This document shows positions 52,701 to 60,701 of a stretch of DNA of 64,000 nt, in pieces. A program made the translations under genes and the position numbers. Source of the stretch: Pleionea sediminis (GTDB lineage Bacteria; Pseudomonadota; Gammaproteobacteria; Enterobacterales; Kangiellaceae); assembly GCF_007570825.1 (NCBI RefSeq), contig NZ_SUNB01000002.1:744001-808000 (forward strand), read 5' to 3'. Position 1 is the first letter of the stretch, and each line of letters starts with the position of its first letter. Below the pieces are notes generated by a model. That model had not been told where the DNA came from, did not search any database, and saw only the letters and a list, made by a program, of their open reading frames with translations.

Positions 52701-54647
52701 TAATGTTCGGCCATCGCGGGGAAAAGGATCGTACCGGTCGTTTAAACCATCGTTATCGTCATCGTAATCTTCATTGTTACCGATTCCATCACCATCGGAA
52801 TCTAGATACTCGTCAGGATCTAAAGGAAAAGCATCATCAACATCAGGGATGCCATCGTTATCATCATCAAGATCAGCATCGTCGAAAATTCCGTCGCCAT
52901 CGGTATCGACAATTAATGTTGTTTTAAACATGGCCAGGAAAGGCTCAAGTCCCCTTACCATAACATGATAAGTTGCTCCCTGAATGGGATCGTTAATATG
53001 GCAGATTAATCGATTGGAATTATTTTGTGTTGATTGGCATTTAGCACTATTGATGCCCGGAAAACTACCCCGCTTAACAAAGAGTTCAGCATCACCGGTA
53101 CGAACATCAAGATTAAACGTTAAACTTTTTGCTGCTTGATCTACTTTAAACGTGAAAAGCTTTCGCTCACTGTCTTCCGCACTAAAAAGTAGCTTCTCAG
53201 AATGGTTCGACAATTCTTGGCTGTGCTGAGCAATAACTTTCACACCACTGTATGTTGGATATCCTCGCAACACAATGTGATAAGTTCCAGCATCTGGATT
53301 CATGATGTCACATTGCTCTTCCGTTGTGAGACCAAATGCACCACAAGTCAAATCAGCAAGAGTCGGCTCACTGCCTCCTTTAACGAAGACATCGACATCT
53401 CCGCTTCCGCCACTTGTTGTTACGCGCAAGAAATTTTGATTTTCCGGAACCTCGATAGTGAAAAAGGATTCTTCATAATTGATTGAATTACTCAAGCCAT
53501 ACTGATAAACGTGATTTTTAAGTTCTTTGCTAAAGTCAGAATGATTGATTTTAAATAGACTTTTGTTTGTGTCGAGCCAACTCGCGGTACAGCGAAGTGA
53601 CGCATCCGCTCCCCATGCTTGAGCTTCAACGTATTTTCCATTGGGACAGAGTAATCCGTAATGTTTGTTAGAATAGGGAATTAACTTGAAAGTCGTAGGT
53701 TCTTCAATATCGTCACCTAACGCAATGTAGGTTCCTTCATTATTTTTAATTTTTACGCCATAGTTTCCAGAACGCTCGAGAAACAATTTGTAATCAGAGT
53801 CGATTATTTCTTTAGGTACTCTTAGTGCAGTCACCTTGCCATCATGAGGACCATAGCTCCAGAAATAACGGCTTGAAAGATCGTAGTTTATTGATATCGT
53901 CGAGCTCGCTTTAAAGCGCGGACGCATATCATCTTCTAAAGAATTAAGGTCATCTAGACGCGTACAAACCGGTTGGATGCTAGCAATGTAACTGCTATTG
54001 ATCTTGATATTGGCACCAGTAGCAATAAATCCAATACCACAAAAATTAGTAAATTCATTTCCGCCCTCACCACCGGCCGCTACACCTCGAACGAATTGGC
54101 CTTGTTGGCTACGACTGGCACTTGAACACAAGGGTTGAATTTTATCGAGCCAAGATCCTGAGCGACCAGCAAACCCACTTACCCAATGATTGGAACCGCA
54201 CGAATGATAAATTGTATTTCCACCCGGTCTACCTATGTAACCTTGAGTGTTACCCCACTCTGGTGTTCCATCGGGTTCAACTGAACGACAGTCAAAAGTA
54301 ATGCCATGAACATAAGCGTTGGTTTTCGAATAAAAACTTCTAATTGCTTTACCATCTTCGCAGCGAAAATCAACGGATTCACTACCATTACCGCCATAAC
54401 TTTTAAGAACTTTAACGACATCTTGAGCTAAAGCAAAATTAGGAGGCTTACCCTCGTACATTTGAGCCGCCATACTTTCAACAGCCATTTCGAAAGCTTT
54501 ACGGTCTAAATCAAGAAAATTATAGAGATTTCTACCTTGGTCAAGGATACTGCGACTAATGGAATCTTTATCTGAGAGGAGTGTTGAACTATATAAAAGA
54601 CTGGTAAGAATTGAGGTTAAAACAAGAAACTTTCTCATAGTACACAT
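46791..54647 (-). CDS. Giant exported multidomain protein (2,618 aa) with PPC, calcium-type and FG-GAP repeats
   Basis: A signal peptide (MRKFLVLTSILTSLLYSSTLL; the second Met at 54638 is an equally good start) begins this giant. Residues ~140-240 have repeated Cys/Trp motifs (NHWVSGFAGRSGSWLDKIQPLC). ~260-380 looks like a beta-trefoil/fascin-like lobe. Two PPC-like domains follow (~395-480, ~485-575). Residues ~578-645 carry thrombospondin-3-like Asp repeats (DTDGDGIFDDADLDDDNDG), likely binding calcium. The long middle (~700-2150) is beta-rich and unrecognised. ~2230-2560 has FG-GAP/VCBS-like repeats (NGDSYADILVM, DGDGKTDILTA). It is probably a surface or secreted protein, and is co-transcribed with the MBL hydrolase. 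Confidence 0.85.
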   Translation of the reverse strand: MCTMRKFLVLTSILTSLLYSSTLLSDKDSISRSILDQGRNLYNFLDLDRKAFEMAVESMAAQMYEGKPPNFALAQDVVKVLKSYGGNGSESVDFRCEDGKAIRSFYSKTNAYVHGITFDCRSVEPDGTPEWGNTQGYIGRPGGNTIYHSCGSNHWVSGFAGRSGSWLDKIQPLCSSASRSQQGQFVRGVAAGGEGGNEFTNFCGIGFIATGANIKINSSYIASIQPVCTRLDDLNSLEDDMRPRFKASSTISINYDLSSRYFWSYGPHDGKVTALRVPKEIIDSDYKLFLERSGNYGVKIKNNEGTYIALGDDIEEPTTFKLIPYSNKHYGLLCPNGKYVEAQAWGADASLRCTASWLDTNKSLFKINHSDFSKELKNHVYQYGLSNSINYEESFFTIEVPENQNFLRVTTSGGSGDVDVFVKGGSEPTLADLTCGAFGLTTEEQCDIMNPDAGTYHIVLRGYPTYSGVKVIAQHSQELSNHSEKLLFSAEDSERKLFTFKVDQAAKSLTFNLDVRTGDAELFVKRGSFPGINSAKCQSTQNNSNRLICHINDPIQGATYHVMVRGLEPFLAMFKTTLIVDTDGDGIFDDADLDDDNDGIPDVDDAFPLDPDEYLDSDGDGIGNNEDYDDDNDGLNDRYDPFPRDGRTLSQICSSQNNPCNLYELMKNLAQEHAQDETKLSYIESSDIYKELAAISVSDDIKILTNTSTMRMQITNYGVPVTAYLTLLETTPISAGDLASEELILTMDLASATNTVKQKANELNDLFGNYSGASGNNAFNPTLNSPVLTVVLSDSQFLLYKDDNTVEYIEDVVSVAKTPSVRFDWTTLPYDVKNIYRGAYQSKSFVDVNPGLNISTSINLNRMTTIFNKTFSNFQLSSNVVTEISLGASLSSLINFDINPKQSYLRATLNSSNVSNFGSIETNLPIENTGSEDDASGNDNVKVKEIQLGIGLSRSGLFETNSTLNIELGTQLQIAQAPTQSSVYLLGSTEFNPNGESALTFISDVYNWQHPFGFNCFALNHAGLQLLTTTQLSSVQGQVGAEVVYKPSCATTERINIDDSSLKKYKGRISFEKFADYNREAIDFEFESLNSNVIDSFADDYLAQNNANYDWAALVESDTSDIKSPLRFEKGTLSLETIGTGVAQDRQYKLTAEANVSIPRQVANNSFENCNSNNNRCAKLNGIFEAQVINGAPTVTIGGELLDANSENIETLMEYYFTAQNIESADWKKVLEHKYININRFFIQGRLGQNSSLTAALELGVCLDSEGKPTNNNQINGDERCDDSEVELTTRGQLIVTASGIRLETELSNASLAIPFLTNTTMQEGNLAIDYNWQDDNASVNVALGGTLRYQGETGTEYTAILTTDVVNTNGTNNLDAQLSISGNQTITAHDLFGLLGSSSQAEGALAGFRERYGDYAIHLDANDLTIDFSYSGTENAWKFSTYLNSGVNVSIKDVESNQDEFLSCRDGNSAFTQKFNFLISGIHSENQTKLLLALPDLLNSSGDDDCTVEELVPATDLEYAKHTDNQNSGKSSGFGLEDISFEKSALILATHDFNVEELTETAKIVIETFVRDNTVSRHKGRDSNRPIRQGVSVMGLLAYNKLPTDVETNQEAINQFLPDFSNTALQADSNRRVTTSNELFYGEAYFNLGSRKANFEMQIILPEIVNDDYQDYLASQDSTSNYSYPNAIQIHPRARRDWFGYAGTDLYLNLDYNGSSSSDTALTFETGIDGRVDFLLKGDFSDPLKLKVNGKLSNTKMQICAALAASNVDVRCPDDLGNGYTIDSGTTNNHNDARTLFGISWLKFANAGFLIGIEQGQLELGLTAQVFLQKATNDWANIDLERFNVDFVGPVPSGLDFALTTTERLNSNALLNLQYRMARDAVNTGSQLVGSGPLLPNELLPVPALLLKPDPDTGLLELAVTAKSSEYPYVHTKGQLEVRLNQNNASNSDAAPLLNVSVDATVSKDAIDFKAEQLSILGYNFDNVRLDFSSDKGLNFALAKLPINFDVDFCDIGSRLEGVGNAARCATNFWDKIHGSVNSLTCRKADSAADCTAANSLKVFGLNTHIPRFGLSTFARCHLAGTCSASVDDNCSTNVVGGTCDLINSFNLDGFFDTESEINISANEVSLSSTADYCATPDRCFALNGDKDISNNVANNSDVTINQVDDPLSHPVTPSNIINNTSAYTDNGKLYATNSNGYYVDRFPLSFDKASYAGNLIDLDGSGSGDIVSIENRVSQPTGHNELVMHFNGTTEQVIDLTDFASNSPDSSVTTSQLHFANFNNSGRTDILAEFWHVNDSSNSYKYSWYLLEEGEGKWVEVNSRTFNGIPGNESDFYAPELLAGDFTGNGKTEILVINNGRWTLCDDITRADCLTQNGNVFSLPSGISSNDVNSIRVGYFDDNNSLDVFFTTFNTATKTSRWHVALSQGFNTWSYVRLSNDGTADMKANQAMRLSYDAASAQDMRESLPHTLHLGDFDGDGKTDILTARTQAQDGQWEWKIRYNNSSNRAVAFYPAELVNKDWANPEYLFVNDINGDSYADILVMFDQGADYDIEWKVADGHQKHPQFYTPNLATLSDQWALLKIAKDLKVTTKAIFSGAIPSSKISNGLISPSNKSHRQ

Positions 54648-54790
54648 CCGTAATTGCTTTGTTTTGATTCCAACTAGACCTAGAGGACGGGAGAAAAAAC
54701 CGCACCCTATACAACTTGGCGAGGATGTTATTAAACATATGAGATACAGACAATGGTAATATTTGCTATTTTTTAACCAAATATTTTTGT

Positions 54791-54821
54791 AACAATGGCA
54801 GGCTCACGATAACCCATTGTT
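54791..54821. repeat. Hairpin upstream of the giant gene
   Basis: AACAATGG and CCATTGTT form a perfect 8-bp inverted repeat with a 15-base loop, ~145 bases before the giant gene's start. It could be a regulator site or a leader structure. The rest of the gap 54648-54979 shows nothing else. Confidence 0.35.
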
Positions 54822-54979
54822 AGCATTAAAAATAAAGTAAAGTGGACATAATCTTTTAGCTCTGAGAACCATATATCTAGACTTTTAAAGAATAAAAACT
54901 GAGAAATGTATCCAGTTGAAATGTACTCGATTTATCAAATTATAAAAGCGTTTTTAGAGAACTGACACTAGCGTTTTAT

Positions 54980-55318
54980 TTACCCCATGCGTGCTCCATT
55001 GGGTACGGAATTATCAACGGTTGTTAAAACAACATCACCATTGTCACGATAAAAGCCGGTCACCAAACATTCCGACATAAAGGGACCTATTTGTTTATTC
55101 GGAAAATTGATCACAGCGACAATTTGCTTACCGAGTAAATCTTCTTTTGAGTAGAGAGCTTTAAGTTGAGCGCTCGACTTTAATATTCCGATTGATTCGC
55201 CAAAGTCGATTCTCAATTGATACGCCGGCTTTATTGCTTCAACAAAATCATTAACTTCAACGATGGTTCCTGCTCTCAATTCAACTTTTTCAAAATCGTT
55301 CCAAGTGATTTCTTTCAT
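54980..55318 (-). CDS. csaA: CsaA-like tRNA-binding-domain protein
   Basis: The 112-residue protein is a single OB-fold tRNA-binding domain: VELRAGTIVEVNDFVEAIKPAYQLRIDFG, then LGKQIVAVINFPNKQIGPFMSECLVTGF and the C-terminal VPNGARMG. This matches CsaA, a small dimeric protein with chaperone-like activity related to the C-terminal domain of MetRS. Length is normal for the family. It lies 40 bases downstream of the helicase gene on the same strand. Confidence 0.9.
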   Translation of the reverse strand: MKEITWNDFEKVELRAGTIVEVNDFVEAIKPAYQLRIDFGESIGILKSSAQLKALYSKEDLLGKQIVAVINFPNKQIGPFMSECLVTGFYRDNGDVVLTTVDNSVPNGARMG

Positions 55319-55358
55319 GCTAACTAGCTTTAGTTAATCGTCAATAACGTTGACTATA

Positions 55359-57800
55359 TTAATTCTTTTTCCAAAAGTCATTGAATAAATAATCAAGCTC
55401 TGAGTTGTTGCTAAAAGATTTTAAATGCCAATGGTCTGGAAAATAATTAGTATAGTCCGGTGAGTTAAAGCGTTTATCGATTAAAATGATAACACCTTTG
55501 TCATCTTCACTTCGAATAACTCGCCCAGCAGATTGAAGAACCCTTTGCAAACTGGGGTAGCGATATGCAATATCAAATCCATTCATTCCATGATTTTCTG
55601 CATCCTGTCGAACAGATTCCCGAACGTTGTCACGCACCGACATTCCCGTGCCAATAATTATAATACCGGTTAGTGCATCTCCGATATAATCAATTCCTTC
55701 TGTGAAAATGCCGCCCGTAATGACAAACCCGGTTCGATGTGAACCATCAAAGAATTGATTGATGACGTGTTCTTTCTCTGAGTCGGTATAGTTCGACTCT
55801 TGAGTGAATATATTGTCCGTAGGATACTTCTCTTGATACGCCTCAAAAACTTTTCTTAAAAAGGCATAACTACCAAATGAAACTAAATAATTGCCTTTCT
55901 TAGCCTGAATCGTCGAGTGAATAATATCAACCAATGACCCAATGAATTGATCTCGTTGGTTATATCGCATATCAATCGTCTTTGATACACAAACCAGTTG
56001 CTGCGAGCTATCAAATAGAGAGTGCATTTTATGATATTTGACTGAGTCAGAAAGACCTAACGAATAACGCACATAACTTTCGGGTGTAAAAGTCCCTGAA
56101 AATAAAATGACGGAGCGCAACTGGCGAAAGATAGCCGATAAATATTCCCCGGTATTCATCGCTCGTAGATTTAATACTAAAGACTCGATCAATCCGTTTT
56201 GTTGGTGCTCAAGAAATCCAAAATGACGCTCCTTCGACAATTCAGAGATTTTTGAAAAACGAATAATTTGTTTAAACCATTGGGATAGCTTAGGTGACAT
56301 AACTTCCGAATGAATGTTTGACATGGCTTCACTTAAACACCGAGCCGTGACGTCACCAATAGGTTTACAAACATCCACTGGAATCGCCGCTTCTGATAAC
56401 TTACTCTCGAGTTGATCGACTTTAAGAAGCGCAGCGGTTATACGATTGACATAACGAGACATTGAAGGTTCATCCTCAAGAACTTCCAATGCCAATGTTT
56501 CCGAAAGCTGACCAGAATACATGTCACATGAACGCTCAATTAAATTATGCGCTTCATCAATTAAATATACAGCTTGTTTACCATTTGCGACAAAGTGAGG
56601 TAACTGAACCAGTGGATCCATTAAATAATTGAAGTCGCAAATAACAACATCAACCCAAGGCACAAGCGATAACGATAATGAAAATGGACAGACTTTAAAT
56701 TTATTAGAAGCTTCTCTTATTGTAGAGTCATCCAAATTCGATTGTTCAAAGCAATAGTTCAATGCGTTATTCAATCGATCAAAATAACCAACTTTATATC
56801 GACATAGAGTTTCATCCGACTTTTCATTGGTACAAAAACAAGCTTTTTCTTTGGCAGTAATGGTCAAAACTTTTAGGGCTGGCTTGATCTCAATAAGTTT
56901 ATTACATGTATTTCTGGCAGCTCTGCGTCCTGAAGTTTTAGCGGTTAAATAAACGATTTGCTTTATTTTTCCCTCACCCATCGCTTTAACTGCAGGAAAT
57001 AACGTACTTACTGTTTTTCCAATTCCCGTAGGAGCTTCGAAAGCCATTATTCTTTCGTCACGAATAGAGCGATATACTTCAGCACAGAGTGCCCGCTGCC
57101 CTTCTCTAAATTCAGGGAAAGGGAATTGAAAAGCTTCGCAAGCTTTCTTGACTTTTAGCTGATGGATAAATATTTTATTCAACCATGAGCAATATTTTTC
57201 AATAGCGGCAACTGAAAAGGCTTCCAACTCGTCAATAGAATACTGGCTACTTTCAACCGATAAACTGTCGTCGTTCAAATTCATCCAAGTGAGCTGCAGG
57301 CGTATTGTTTCGATTTGATGTTTTCGACAATACATCCAGCCATAAATTTTCAGTTGAGCTAAATTAACGGAACGACTGCTTTCAGGAATGAATTCAGACT
57401 CCAAGTACGTTGTTTTAATTTCTTCAATAGTAGGTTCATTTGATACGTCATCTAGCCAAAGGCCATCTAACCTACCACGTATTAAAACTGTTTTTTCACT
57501 CCAATCATGTACGAGCTCAACAGATACTTCAGATTGATAATTCGATAATTGTTTTTTTCGTTGACTCTGGAGTTTTTGATGCCCTCGAATACCCTCATAA
57601 GACGAAGGACCACCTTCACCCCAAGATGATAAATCGCCAGTGCGACAACTAAATTCAGCCAGCTCTGTGACAGAGAACTGAAAGTCGGTTTCAGAAATTC
57701 GACCATTAGTTACATCCGATACTTCAGCATGTCCCACTTCAGAAACGTCACTTTCCATTGCATTGGCGTCAATATCGGGATTTAACTTTTCAGTCATCAT
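55359..57800 (-). CDS. DinG/XPD-family helicase with Cas4-like nuclease domain
   Basis: The 813-residue protein combines two enzymatic modules. Residues ~40-215 form a PD-(D/E)xK (Cas4/RecB-like) region: GRLDG with Asp112, EEIKT with Glu127 and Lys129, then QLKIYGWMYCRKH. From ~235 on it is an XPD/DinG superfamily 2 helicase: EAPTGIGKT (Walker A), four-cysteine iron-sulfur region (CFCTNEK...C...CPF), LIDEAHN (DEAH box), SGTFTPE and QSAGRVIRSEDDKG (motif VI). Its ATG overlaps the end of the FAN1-like gene by 11 bases, so translation is coupled. Together they probably process branched or crosslinked DNA; this pairing with bacterial FAN1 is inferred to be functional. Confidence 0.9.
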   Translation of the reverse strand: MMTEKLNPDIDANAMESDVSEVGHAEVSDVTNGRISETDFQFSVTELAEFSCRTGDLSSWGEGGPSSYEGIRGHQKLQSQRKKQLSNYQSEVSVELVHDWSEKTVLIRGRLDGLWLDDVSNEPTIEEIKTTYLESEFIPESSRSVNLAQLKIYGWMYCRKHQIETIRLQLTWMNLNDDSLSVESSQYSIDELEAFSVAAIEKYCSWLNKIFIHQLKVKKACEAFQFPFPEFREGQRALCAEVYRSIRDERIMAFEAPTGIGKTVSTLFPAVKAMGEGKIKQIVYLTAKTSGRRAARNTCNKLIEIKPALKVLTITAKEKACFCTNEKSDETLCRYKVGYFDRLNNALNYCFEQSNLDDSTIREASNKFKVCPFSLSLSLVPWVDVVICDFNYLMDPLVQLPHFVANGKQAVYLIDEAHNLIERSCDMYSGQLSETLALEVLEDEPSMSRYVNRITAALLKVDQLESKLSEAAIPVDVCKPIGDVTARCLSEAMSNIHSEVMSPKLSQWFKQIIRFSKISELSKERHFGFLEHQQNGLIESLVLNLRAMNTGEYLSAIFRQLRSVILFSGTFTPESYVRYSLGLSDSVKYHKMHSLFDSSQQLVCVSKTIDMRYNQRDQFIGSLVDIIHSTIQAKKGNYLVSFGSYAFLRKVFEAYQEKYPTDNIFTQESNYTDSEKEHVINQFFDGSHRTGFVITGGIFTEGIDYIGDALTGIIIIGTGMSVRDNVRESVRQDAENHGMNGFDIAYRYPSLQRVLQSAGRVIRSEDDKGVIILIDKRFNSPDYTNYFPDHWHLKSFSNNSELDYLFNDFWKKN

Positions 57801-59466
57801 AGATCACTCGAATGACTCTATGCGGTATATTATTTTTTTGATAAAAATCAAACCACGCCTTCTGATTGTTTTGCAATCGATCACCAGGCCCTTTTACTTC
57901 GATTAGTTCATAGTTGCCGTTATTATCAAAATAAATCAAATCAGGTTGACCCGACCGAAATTCTTTAGGCGACGATAAAATACGTTGAGTAATTTTATCC
58001 ATATCCGAAAACGGAACTTTTTCTAATAACGTATCTAGGAGCTCAGCATCAACCATTTGCCAATGAGCGAATGAGCAAGCTAATGAATATTTTGATTGAT
58101 AGGTGTCTCGAATATGAGAACGAAAGCAACTGCCATCTTGAAAAAGCTGGCGTATTTTGAGTAAGGTAGATTCACGTCTTGTTATGAACAATGGTTCATA
58201 AATATCCGCAGGCTGAGTTTGAAAAGGATTATAAAAAGCGCCCTCAATATCTTCAAAAATGCCTTGCCAATAAATCAGAGCAAACAAGGTATTAAAAACA
58301 GAATTTTCCGTCCAATACGCAACACCACCCTGTTGAGCAAGCCAATCACAAACATCCAACTCGACCGAACGTTGACTTCGACTTAATTGAATGGCTTGCT
58401 CCTCTATATAAAAAGACGTTCTATTTTTGACCGTCTCCCGTAATCGCTTTGCTAGCTTTTTTTCAAACGTTAAGACAAAACTCTTGTCATGAAAAGAGGT
58501 CGCTTCTGCATCCAATTTCTGCAATTCATACCAAGCTAACTCAGGCTTATTCAATTTTTCTAAACAGCGAATGTATCGCTCACGCGCTAATTCGTGTTGT
58601 GATTGCGGATACATTTCAGCCGCTCGTGCATATTCTCCCATCCGTTCATTTTCTCGCGCGAGGGCATAAATAATTTTGCTTCGCCTTCTTAAATATAACG
58701 TTGATTGACTTTGCAATTGTGGAATACGTTCAATCGCTTGATCCATTAATTCAGGTGTCCATTCTGGTCGCGAGTGAATCAACTCCGATAGTTCATGCAG
58801 AGTTTTTAGAGCGTCTATTTCGTCTCGGTTTTTTATCGCTAAACTCTTATCCGATATTGAATAACTCTCATAAGTCATTAGTCCGAGATCTTGTAAAACA
58901 AACTCGGTTAAATCTTGACGGAGATTGCCAAAGAATAATAAACGATAGGTTTCAAAGTTATCACTGGGAACAAAAAGAATCGTGTGATCAATTATCGCTT
59001 GAGGAATGTCGTGATTTTCACAAAATTCAATAACAAAAAGCTCAAGTTCTTTTCGCTTAAAGTTCTTCCATTCCGATTTATTAAAGGCTTTTACCAATTC
59101 CGCTTTATTAAATAGAGTTATCCAGTCAGCGACACTTTGTGACTCTAATTCAGACACTAAATTAGCGTTTATAAGCTCTTTGAGCGCCTCATCTTTGTCG
59201 TTAATCTCGGTATAATTCAGTTTATCAAGTCGGAAAAGCTGACCTTTTCTCATATAACAACGAGTGAGTAACTTTTGGGCATCTGCGCTTAAACAGGAGA
59301 ACGTTTTGTAAAAACGAGATTCTTTTTCTGACAATAGAAATGAGTATCGATCGGCAACGAAAGACAATAATATTTTAAAATTAGAAAGATAGTAATCGGG
59401 TTGTAGTACCACCGATTCAACATTCGTCTCCAAGTTGATGCTGACCTCCACCTTTCGCTCACTCAA
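57790..59466 (-). CDS. FAN1-like VRR-NUC domain nuclease
   Basis: The 558-residue protein ends in a VRR-NUC nuclease domain: FRSGQPDLIYFDNNGNYELI and EVKGPGDRLQNNQKAW (PD...ExK with the GPGDRL signature), then HRVIRVIYDD. Upstream are helical repeats (RYIRCLEKLNKPELAWYELQ) and an N-terminal SAP-like/winged region (AFNKSEWKNFKRKELELFV), matching bacterial FAN1. FAN1 cleaves 5' flaps and helps unhook interstrand crosslinks. The start is probably TTG 59466; the ribosome site is modest. Its stop overlaps the helicase start. Confidence 0.9.
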   Translation of the reverse strand: MSERKVEVSINLETNVESVVLQPDYYLSNFKILLSFVADRYSFLLSEKESRFYKTFSCLSADAQKLLTRCYMRKGQLFRLDKLNYTEINDKDEALKELINANLVSELESQSVADWITLFNKAELVKAFNKSEWKNFKRKELELFVIEFCENHDIPQAIIDHTILFVPSDNFETYRLLFFGNLRQDLTEFVLQDLGLMTYESYSISDKSLAIKNRDEIDALKTLHELSELIHSRPEWTPELMDQAIERIPQLQSQSTLYLRRRSKIIYALARENERMGEYARAAEMYPQSQHELARERYIRCLEKLNKPELAWYELQKLDAEATSFHDKSFVLTFEKKLAKRLRETVKNRTSFYIEEQAIQLSRSQRSVELDVCDWLAQQGGVAYWTENSVFNTLFALIYWQGIFEDIEGAFYNPFQTQPADIYEPLFITRRESTLLKIRQLFQDGSCFRSHIRDTYQSKYSLACSFAHWQMVDAELLDTLLEKVPFSDMDKITQRILSSPKEFRSGQPDLIYFDNNGNYELIEVKGPGDRLQNNQKAWFDFYQKNNIPHRVIRVIYDD

Positions 59467-59511
59467 GTTCCAGTCGTTTCTAAGCTCTATCGCTTTTGAT
59501 GTGATCTCGAA

Positions 59512-59565
59512 TTAGATCGAAATGTCGCATTTGATCGTGCTGTCTCGTTTGATCGTAATATCGCG
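59512..59565. repeat. 18-bp tandem repeats between FAN1 and the EamA gene
   Basis: Three contiguous 18-mers (starting 59512, 59530, 59548) follow the pattern TTTGATCGTxxTxTCGCG; a fourth, degenerate copy may precede them at 59494. Just beyond lies the perfect palindrome CGATTTAAATCG (59577-59588). Located 46 bases upstream of the FAN1 start, this may be a multi-site operator for the repair operon or the divergent transporter. No LexA-type CTGT-N8-ACAG box is seen. Confidence 0.65.
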
Positions 59566-59786
59566 AAGTATCGATGCGATTTAAATCGATCGAGCGAAAG
59601 AATATTAAACCCACTGGAACACATAACTACTTAAACAGGTAGTATATAAGTTATCCATAACCCCGGCAAGCTTGGCATTAACAGTTACTAAGTCCATTCA
59701 TGTTTGCATAACTCGAATTCATGTCGACTTGGATCTTTGCGCTTAAGTTAAGTATCCTAGGTCTACATCACCTACAAAAAATATTT

Positions 59787-60692
59787 ATGAGTCAACATCT
59801 TAAAGCTGCAATAACACTTGTAGCAACCATATTTATTGCCGCTTTGGTTACTGTTTTGGCGAAAGTATCACTCGAGAGAGTCAGCGCCTTTTCCTTTAAC
59901 TGGCTCCAAATTTTAGTCGCAATGGTGTTTTTGACGGGTTATACCTTCCTGTGGCGAAAAGAATCTCTGCCTACACACCTAACTCGCGCTCAATGGCTTT
60001 ATATATTGGCTATCGGTTTTTGCAACTTCACCATGGTACGATTTTTATTTCTTGCCGGTTTAGAGCTTCTGCCGGTGACAACTCACGCTTATCTGGTTAA
60101 TTTTGTTGGCCTGGTTACCATGTTTCTGAGTATCTTTTTGTTAAATGAGCGTCCTTATCTGATCCAATTTTTAGGAGCACTCATTGCGTTATCCGGTTTA
60201 ACCGTATATTTCGATTCAATTCCAACTCCTGAGCGTATTTCAGGAATTATTTTCGTTGCCTTGGGTGTGTTTTTTCTAGCGTTGACCAACAATTTGATTC
60301 GGCGATTTATGGTACATCATAAAAGTTCTGTGTCGAGTGTTATGCTTTCCACGTTAGCGATTTGGATTGGTGGCTTACCGCTGGTTGCTATTGGAATATT
60401 AACGGAAGGCAGCGAACTTACAATTGGTTTAAATGACGCACTAATTATTTTAGCCAATGGCGTCTTTTCTCTGGCTTTAACATTGATTGTATTTAACCAT
60501 GTAATGAAAGTATTACGGAGCTACGAGGCAAGCTTACTCGCATCGACCGGAGTCATCTTCGTTGCTTTGTTGGCAATACCCATTAATCACGAAATACTGT
60601 CACAACATCAAGTTATTGGTATTTCCATTTTATTTATCGGGATTATTTTAACTCAGTTTAAAATCCCATTTTTATCCATTTTTCGACGATAG
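59787..60692 (+). CDS. EamA/DMT family transporter
   Basis: The 301-residue protein has ten predicted hydrophobic spans in two five-helix EamA halves (first: AAITLVATIFIAALVTVLAKVS...; second from about residue 150: GIIFVALGVFFLALTNNLIRRF). Family members export or import small metabolites. The frame opens at 59721, but ATG 59787 gives the family's normal start directly before helix 1. The thioesterase gene follows after 9 bases, suggesting an operon. Substrate unknown. Confidence 0.88.
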   Translation: MSQHLKAAITLVATIFIAALVTVLAKVSLERVSAFSFNWLQILVAMVFLTGYTFLWRKESLPTHLTRAQWLYILAIGFCNFTMVRFLFLAGLELLPVTTHAYLVNFVGLVTMFLSIFLLNERPYLIQFLGALIALSGLTVYFDSIPTPERISGIIFVALGVFFLALTNNLIRRFMVHHKSSVSSVMLSTLAIWIGGLPLVAIGILTEGSELTIGLNDALIILANGVFSLALTLIVFNHVMKVLRSYEASLLASTGVIFVALLAIPINHEILSQHQVIGISILFIGIILTQFKIPFLSIFRR

Positions 60693-60701
60693 AGAGCAGT
60701 T

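Noticed and set aside
47362-53486. Multiple open frames of 60-106 residues on both strands inside the giant gene
   Set aside because: They are shadows of the 2,618-residue frame; none has a ribosome site plus a recognisable domain.
54648-54979. A second c-di-GMP riboswitch upstream of the giant operon
   Set aside because: The GCAAAGCC core and GGGGT..GCC end are absent; only an 8-bp hairpin is present.
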